A DNA stretch of 64,000 nt from Crossaster papposus (Eukaryota; Echinodermata; Asteroidea; Velatida; Solasteridae), in NCBI GenBank assembly GCA_037893245.1, contig JBAIAA010000657.1:868001-932000 (forward strand), read 5' to 3'. Position numbers and translations under genes: made by a program. The notes under the pieces were generated by a model, which was not told the DNA's origin, did not search any database, and saw only the letters and a list, made by a program, of their open reading frames with translations. This document shows, in pieces, positions 56,641-64,000 of this stretch. Positions within the stretch are counted from its first letter, which is position 1; each line of letters begins with the position of its first letter.

Positions 56641-59600
56641 AAGTCCGTTTCGTGATCTGAGGGTCAATAGTGCCGAAAAGTGTTTGTTAGGCTTAATGGG
56701 CGCTATAGCACATTCGGGAGTGTTTGTAAGTCCATATCGTGATCTGACGGTGAATAGTGCCGAAAAGTGTTTGTTAGGCTTAATGGGCGCTATAGACCAT
56801 TTGGGAGTGTTGGAAGTTCATTTCGAGTTCTGAAGGTGAAAAAAACCGAAAAGTGTTTTTTAGCCTCAATTGGCGCTATAGACCATTTGGGAGTGTTGGA
56901 AGTTCATTTCGCGTTCTGAAGGTGAAAAAAACCGAAAAGTGTTTTTTAGCCTCAATTGGCGCTATAGACCATTTGGGAGTGTTGGAAGTTCATTTCGCGT
57001 TCTGAAGGTGAAAAAAACCGAAAAGTGTTTTTTAGCCTCAATTGGCGCTATAGACCATTTGGGAGTGTTTGTAAGTCCATTTAATAGTGTCGAAAAGTGT
57101 TTGTTAGGCTTAATGGGCGCTATAGCACATTTGGGAGTGTTTGTAAGTCCGTTTCGTGATCTGAGGGTCAATAGTGCCGAAAAGTGTTTGTTAGGCTTAA
57201 TGGGCGCTATAGCACATTCGGGAGTGTTTGTAAGTCCATTTCGTGATCTGACGGTGATTAGTGCCGAAAAGTGTTTGTTAGGCTTAATGGGCGCTATAGC
57301 ACATTCGGGAGTGTTTGTAAGTCCATATCGTGATCTGACGGTGAATAGTGCTGAAAAGTGTTTGTTAGGCTTAATGGGCGCTATAGGAGTGTTTGTAAGT
57401 CCGTTTCGTGATCTGAGGGTCAATAGTGCCGAAAAGTGTTTGTTAGGCTTAATGGGCGCTATAGCACATTCGGGAGTGTTTGTAAGTCCATTTCGTGATC
57501 TGACGGTGAATAGTGCCGAAAAGTGTTTGTTAGGCTTAATGGGCGCTATAGCACATTCGGGAGTGTTTGTAAGTCCATTTCGTGATCTGACGGTGAATAG
57601 TGCCGAAAAGTGTTTGTTAGGCTTAATGGGCGCTATAGCACATTCGGGAGTGTTTGTAAGTCCATATCGTGATCTGACGGTGAATAGTGCCGAAAAGTGT
57701 TTGTTAGGCTTAATGGGCGCTATAGACCATTTGGGAGTGTTGGAAGTTCATTTCGCGTTCTGAAGGTGAAAAAAACCGAAAAGTGTTTTTTAGCCTCAAT
57801 TGGCGCTATAGACCATTTGGGAGTATTGGAAGTTCATTTCGCGTTCTGAAGGTGAACAAAACCGAAAAGTGTTTTTTAGCCTCAATTGGCGCTATAGATC
57901 ATTTGGGAGTGTTGGAAGTTCATTTCGCGTTCTGAAGGTGAAAAAAACCGAAAAGTGTTTTTTAGCCTCAATTGGCGCTATAGACCATTTGGGAGTGTTG
58001 GAAGTTCATTTCGCGTTCTAAGGGTGAAACAAATCGAAAAGTGTTTTTTAGCCTCAATTGGCGCTCTAGCACATTCGGGAGTGTTTGTAAGTCCATTTCG
58101 TGATCTGACGGTGAATAGTGTCGAAAAGTGTTTGTTAGGCTTAATGGGCGCTATAGCACATTTGGGAGTGTTTGTAAGTCCGTTTCGTGATCTGAGGGTC
58201 AATAGTGCCGAAAAGTGTTTGTTAGGCTTAATGGGCGCTATAGCACATTCGGGAGTGTTTGTAAGTCCATTTCGTGATCTGACGGTGATTAGTGCCGAAA
58301 AGTGTTTGTTAGGCTTAATGGGCGCTATAGCACATTCGGGAGTGTTTGTAAGTCCATATCGTGATCTGACGGTGAATAGTGCCGAAAAGTGTTTGTTAGG
58401 CTTAATGGGCGCTATAGACCATTTGGGAGTGTTGGAAGTTCATTTCGCGTTCTAAGGGTGAAACAAATCGAAAAGTGTTTTTTAGCCTCAATTGGCGCTA
58501 TAGACCATTTGGGAGTGTTGGAAGTTCATTTCGCGTTCTAAGGGTGAAACAAATCGAAAAGTGTTTTTTAGCCTCAATTGGCGCTATAGACCATTTTGGA
58601 GTGTTGGAAGTTCATTTCGCGTTCTGAGGGTGAAAAAAACCGAAAAGTGTTTTTTAGCCTCAATTAGCGCTCTAGACCATTTGGGAGTGTTTGTAAGTCC
58701 ATTTCGTGATCTGACGGTGAATAGTGTCGAAAAATGTTTGTTAGGCTTAGTGGGCGCTATAGCACATTTGGGAGTGTTTGTAAGTCCGTTTCGTGATCTG
58801 AGGGTCAATAGTGCCGAAAAGTGTTTGTTAGGCTTAATGGGCGCTATAGACCATTTGGGAGTGTTGGAAGTCCATTTCGTGATCTGACGGTGAATAGTGC
58901 CGAAAAGTGTTTGTTAGGCTTAATGGGCGCTATAGCACATTCGGGAGTGTTGGAAGTTCATTTCGCGTTCTGAAGCTGAAAAAAACCGAAAAGTGTTTTT
59001 TAGCCTCAATTGGCGCTATAGACCATTTGGGAGTGTTGGAAGTTCATTTCGCGTTCTGAAGGTGAAAAAAACCGAAAAGTGTTTTTTAGCCTCAATTAGC
59101 GCTCTAGACCATTTGGGAGTGTTTGTAAGTCCATTTCGTGATCTGACGGTGAATAGTGTCGAAAAGTGTTTGTTAGGCTTAATGGGTGCTATAGCACATT
59201 TGGGAGTGTTTGTAAGTCCGTTTCGTGATCTGAGGGTCAATAGTGCCGAAAAGTGTTTGTTAGGCTTAATGGGCGCTATAGCACATTCGGGAGTATTTGT
59301 AAGTCCATTTCGTGATCTGACGGTGAATAGTGCCGAAAAGTGTTCGTTAGGCTTAATGGGCGCTATAGCACATTCGGGAGTGTTTGTAAGTCCATATCGT
59401 GATCTGACAGTGAATAGTGCCGAAAAGTGTTTTTTAGCCTCAATTGGCGCTATAGACCATTTGGGAGTGTTGGAAGTTCATTTCGCGTTCTGAAGGTGAA
59501 AAAAACCGAAAAGTGTTTTTTAGCCTCAATTGGCGCTATAGACCATTTGGGAGTGTTTGTAAGTCCATTTAATAGTGTCGAAAAGTGTTTGTTAGGCTTA

Positions 59601-62600
59601 ATGGGCGCTATAGCACATTTGGGAGTGTTTGTAAGTCCGTTTCGTGATCTGAGGGTCAATAGTGCCGAAAAGTGTTTGTTAGGCTTAATGGGCGCTATAG
59701 CACATTCGGGAGTGTTTGTAAGTCCATTTCGTGATCTGACGGTGATTAGTGCCGAAAAGTGTTTGTTAGGCTTAATGGGCGCTATAGCACATTCGGGAGT
59801 GTTTGTAAGTCCATATCGTGATCTGACGGTGAATAGTGCCGAAAAGTGTTTGTTAGGCTTAATGGGCGCTATAGGAGTGTTTGTAAGTCCGTTTCGTGAT
59901 CTGAGGGTCAATAGTGCCGAAAAGTGTTTGTTAGGCTTAATGGGCGCTATAGCACATTCGGGAGTGTTTGTAAGTCCATTTCGTGATCTGACGGTGAATA
60001 GTGCCGAAAAGTGTTTGTTAGGCTTAATGGGCGCTATAGCACATTCGAGAGTGTTTGTAAGTCCATTTCGTGATCTGACGGTGAATAGTGCCGAAAAGTG
60101 TTTGTTAGGCTTAATGGGCGCTATAGCACATTCGGGAGTGTTTGTAAGTCCATATCGTGATCTGACGGTGAATAGTGCCGAAAAGTGTTTGTTAGGCTTA
60201 ATGGGCGCTATAGACCATTTGGGAGTGTTGGAAGTTCATTTCGCGTTCTGAAGGTGAAAAAAACCGAAAAGTGTTTTTTAGCCTCAATTGGCGCTATAGA
60301 CCATTTGGGAGTGTTGGAAGTTCATTTCGCGTTCTAAGGGTGAAACAAATCGAAAAGTGTTTTTTAGCCTCAATTGGCGCTATAGACCATTTTGGAGTGT
60401 TGGAAGTTCATTTCGCGTTCTGAGGGTGAAAAAAACCGAAAAGTGTTTTTTAGCCTCAATTAGCGCTCTAGACCATTTGGGAGTGTTTGTAAGTCCATTT
60501 CGTGATCTGACGGTGAATAGTGTCGAAAAATGTTTGTTAGGCTTAGTGGGCGATATAGCACATTTGGGAGTGTTTGTAAGTCCGTTTCGTGATCTGAGGG
60601 TCAATAGTGCCGAAAAGTGTTTGTTAGGCTTAATGGGCGCTATAGCACATTCGGGAGTGTTGGAAGTTCATTTCGCGTTCTAAGGGTGAAACAAATCGAA
60701 AAGTGTTTTTTAGCCTCAATTGGCGCTATAGACCATTTGGGAGTGTTGGAAGTTCATTTCGCGTTCTGAAGGTGAAAAAAACCGAAAAGTGTTTTTTAGC
60801 CTCAATTAGCGCTCTAGACCATTTGGGAGTGTTGGAAGTTCATTTCGCGTTCTAAGGGTGAAACAAATCGAAAAGTGTTTTTTAGCCTCAATTGGCGCTA
60901 TAGACCATTTGGGAGTGTTGGAAGTTCATTTCGCGTTCTGAAGGTGAAAAAAACCGAAAAGTGTTTTTTAGCCTCAATTAGCGCTCTAGACCATTTGGGA
61001 GTGTTTGTCAGTCCATTTCGTGATCTGACGGTGAATAGTGTCGAAAAGTGTTTGTTAGGCTTAATGGGCGCTATAGCACATTTGGAAGTGTTTGTAAGTC
61101 CGTTTCGTGATCTGAGGGTCAATAGTGCCGAAAAGTGTTTGTTAGGCTTAATGGGCGCTATAGCACATTCGGGAGTGTTTGTAAGTCCATTTCGTGATCT
61201 GACGGTGATTAGTGCCGAAAAGTGTTTGTTAGGCTTAATGGGCGCTATAGCACATTCGGGAGTGTTTGTAAGTCCATATCGTGATCTGACGGTGAATAGT
61301 GCCGAAAAGTGTTTGTTAGGCTTAATGGGCGCTATAGACCATTTGGGAGTGTTGGAAGTTCATTTCGCGTTCTGAAGGTTAAAAAAACCGAAAAGTGTTT
61401 TTTAGCCTCAATTGGCGCTATAGACCATTTGGGAGTGTTGGAAGTTCATTTCGCGTTCTGAAGGTGAAAAAAACCGAAAAGTGTTTTTTAGCCTCAATTG
61501 GCGCTATAGACCATTTGGGAGTGTTTGTAAGTCCATTTCGTGATCTGACGGTGAATAGTGTCGAAAAGTGTTTGTTAGGCTTAATGGGCGCTATAGACCA
61601 TTTGGGAGTGTTGGAAGTTCATTTCGCGTTCTGAAGGTGAAAAAAACCGAAAAGTGTTTTTTAGCCTCAATTGGCGCTATAGACCATTTGGGAGTGTTGG
61701 AAGTTCATTTCGCGTTCTGAAGGTGAACAAAACCGAAAAGTGTTTTTTAGCCTCAATTGGCGCTATAGATCATTTGGGAGTGTTGGAAGTTCATTTCGCG
61801 TTCTGAAGGTGAAAAAAACCGAAAAGTGTTTTTTAGCCTCAATTGGCGCTATAGACCATTTGGGAGTGTTGGAAGTTCATTTCGCGTTCTAAGGGTGAAA
61901 CAAATCGAAAAGTGTTTTTTAGCCTCAATTGGCGCTCTAGCACATTCGGGAGTGTTTGTAAGTCCATTTCGGGATCTGACGGTGAATAGTGTCGAAAAGT
62001 GTTTGTTAGGCTTAATGGGCGCTATAGCACATTTGGGAGTGTTTGTAAGTCCGTTTCGTGATCTGAGGGTCAATAGTGCCGAAAAGTGTTTGTTAGGCTT
62101 AATGGGCGCTATAGCACATTCGGGAGTGTTTGTAAGTCCATTTCGTGATCTGACGGTGATTAGTGCCGAAAAGTGTTTGTTAGGCTTAATGGGCGCTATA
62201 GCACATTCGGGAGTGTTTGTAAGTCCATATCGTGATCTGACGGTGAATAGTGCCGAAAAGTGTTTGTTAGGCTTAATGGGCGCTATAGACCATTTGGGAG
62301 TGTTGGAAGTTCATTTCGCGTTCTAAGGGTGAAACAAATCGAAAAGTGTTTTTTAGCCTCAATTGGCGCTATAGACCATTTGGGAGTGTTGGAAGTTCAT
62401 TTCGCGTTCTAAGGGTGAAACAAATCGAAAAGTGTTTTTTAGCCTCAATTGGCGCTATAGACCATTTTGGAGTGTTGGAAGTTCATTTCGCGTTCTGAGG
62501 GTGAAAAAAACCGAAAAGTGTTTTTTAGCCTCAATTAGCGCTCTAGACCATTTGGGAGTGTTTGTAAGTCCATTTCGTGATCTGACGGTGAATAGTGTCG

Positions 62601-64000
62601 AAAAATGTTTGTTAGGCTTAGTGGGCGCTATAGCACATTTGGGAGTGTTTGTAAGTCCGTTTCGTGATCTGAGGGTCAATAGTGCCGAAAAGTGTTTGTT
62701 AGGCTTAATGGGCGCTATAGCACATTCGGGAGTGTTTGTAAGTCCATTTCGTGATCTGACGGTGATTAGTGCCGAAAAGTGTTTGTTAGGCTTAATGGGC
62801 GCTATAGCACATTCGGGAGTGTTTGTAAGTCCATATCGTGATCTGACGGTGAATAGTGCCGAAAAGTGTTTGTTAGGCTTAATGGGCGCTATAGACCATT
62901 TGGGAGTGTTGGAAGTTCATTTCGCGTTCTGAAGGTTAAAAAAACCGAAAAGTGTTTTTTAGCCTCAATTGGCGCTATAGACCATTTGGGAGTGTTGGAA
63001 GTTTATTTCGCGTTCTGAAGGTGAAAAAAACCGAAAAGTGTTTTTTAGCCTCAATTGGCGCTATAGACCATTTGGGAGTGTTTGTAAGTCCATTTCGTGA
63101 TCTGACGGTGAATAGTGTCGAAAAGTGTTTGTTAGGCTTAATGGGCGCTATAGGAGTGTTTGTAAGTCCGTTTCGTGATCTGAGGGTCAATAGTGCCGAA
63201 AAGTGTTTGTTAGGCTTAATGGGCGCTATAGCACATTCGGGAGTGTTTGTAAGTCCATTTCGTGATCTGACGGTGAATAGTGCCGAAAAGTGTTTGTTAG
63301 GCTTAATGGGCGCTATAGCACATTCGGGAGTGTTTGTAAGTCCATATCGTGATCTGACAGTGAATAGTGCCGAAAAGTGTTTGTTAGGCTTAATGGGCGC
63401 TATAGACCATTTGGGAGTGTTGGAAGTTCATTTCGCGTTCTGAAGCTGAAAAAAACCGAAAAGTGTTTTTTAGCCTCAATTAGCGCTCTAGACCATTTGG
63501 GAGTGTTTGTAAGTCCATTTCGTGATCTGACGGTGAATAGTGTCGAAAAGTGTTTGTTAGGCTTAATGGGTGCTATAGCACATTTGGGAGTGTTTGTAAG
63601 TCCGTTTCGTGATCTGACGGTGAATAGTGCCGAAAAGTGTTCGTTAGGCTTAATGGGCGCTATAGCACATTCGGGAGTGTTTGTAAGTCCATATCGTGAT
63701 CTGACAGTGAATAGTGCCGAAAAGTGTTTTTTAGCCTCAATTGGCGCTATAGACCATTTGGGAGTGTTGGAAGTTCATTTCGCGTTCTGAAGGTGAAAAA
63801 AAACGAAAAGTGTTTTTTAGCCTCAATTGGCGCTATAGACCATTTGGGAGTGTTTGTAAGTCCATTTAATAGTGTCGAAAAGTGTTTGTTAGGCTTAATG
63901 GGCGCTATAGCACATTTGGGAGTGTTTGTAAGTCCGTTTCGTGATCTGAGGGTCAATAGTGCCGAAAAGTGTTTGTTAGGCTTAATGGGCGCTATAGCAC
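56641..64000 (+). repeat. 87-bp satellite, block 4, runs off the window
   Basis: Same orientation as block 2. Large segments repeat inside it: about 56939-57763 recurs at 59427-60251 (offset 2,488). The region from about 57955 through about 58800 recurs from 61826 (offset 3,871). About 58561-58800 also recurs at 60357 (offset 1,796). The array continues beyond 64000, so its true size is unknown. Confidence 0.95.

Noticed and set aside
50375-63956. Dozens of frames of 60-274 residues in the 87-bp array
   Set aside because: They are by-products of a stop-poor 87-bp unit and occur on both strands with the same repeats. No start context, splice pattern or domain.

Overview
This is eukaryotic DNA with introns, A/T-rich overall, from an animal genome. 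The split gene pieces (an RNF212B-like meiotic RING protein, the end of an insulin/IGF-type receptor kinase), the many TTAA and TA MITEs, the BEL and Gypsy copies and the frequent TACATGTA-like words suggest a marine invertebrate, perhaps an echinoderm, amphioxus or similar deuterostome. The species cannot be fixed from the window. Host genes take up only a few kilobases; most of the window is mobile and tandem-repeat DNA. Layout: 1-3.5 kb is old repeat-rich DNA with no gene I can name. 4.3-6.0 kb (minus strand) holds six exons of an RNF212B-like RING/coiled-coil protein. 6.67-11.14 kb is a TIR-bounded element (arms of about 570 bp) carrying a spliced minus-strand gene that joins a FEN1/XPG-like PIN nuclease fold to a C-terminal Tesmin-type CXC domain. 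This is my best candidate for an undescribed mobile system. 11.4-14.9 kb is a tandem array of nine 380-bp units, each an old dimer with two CACGTG palindromes. It abuts an 82-copy, 16-bp CpG-rich minisatellite (14.9-16.2 kb), which recurs in opposite orientation at 16.7-16.9 kb. 17-18.5 kb holds a hairpin MITE and two LINE ends. 20.2-23.7 kb (minus strand) holds three exons of an HTH protein that resembles the N-terminal part of eukaryotic integrase-core proteins. MITEs with TTAA target sites lie in and around it. 25.4 kb is a near-perfect GC-rich palindrome, and 25.7-26.3 kb is a tandem duplication. 26.9-39.6 kb is a very young BEL/Pao LTR retrotransposon. Its 5' LTR was later hit by a 4,787-bp DNA element with TA target duplications, CCCTCACCC termini, GGTGC-rich subterminal repeats and smaller foldback elements nested inside. 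41.05-44.86 kb is a long-inverted-repeat element with TA duplications that contains a decayed Gypsy fossil. 45-47.1 kb has a tRNA-like head, another TTAA MITE and one plausible plus-strand exon. 47.8-48.8 kb (minus strand) holds the last two exons of an insulin-receptor-like kinase. 50.2 kb to the window end is an 87-bp satellite with higher-order organisation and three orientation switches. It lies on the upstream side of the receptor exons, so it either sits in an intron of that gene or has cut it off. No CRISPR array, operon or bacterial signal is present. Long frames in the 16-bp and 87-bp arrays come from unit lengths that lack stops and are not called as genes.
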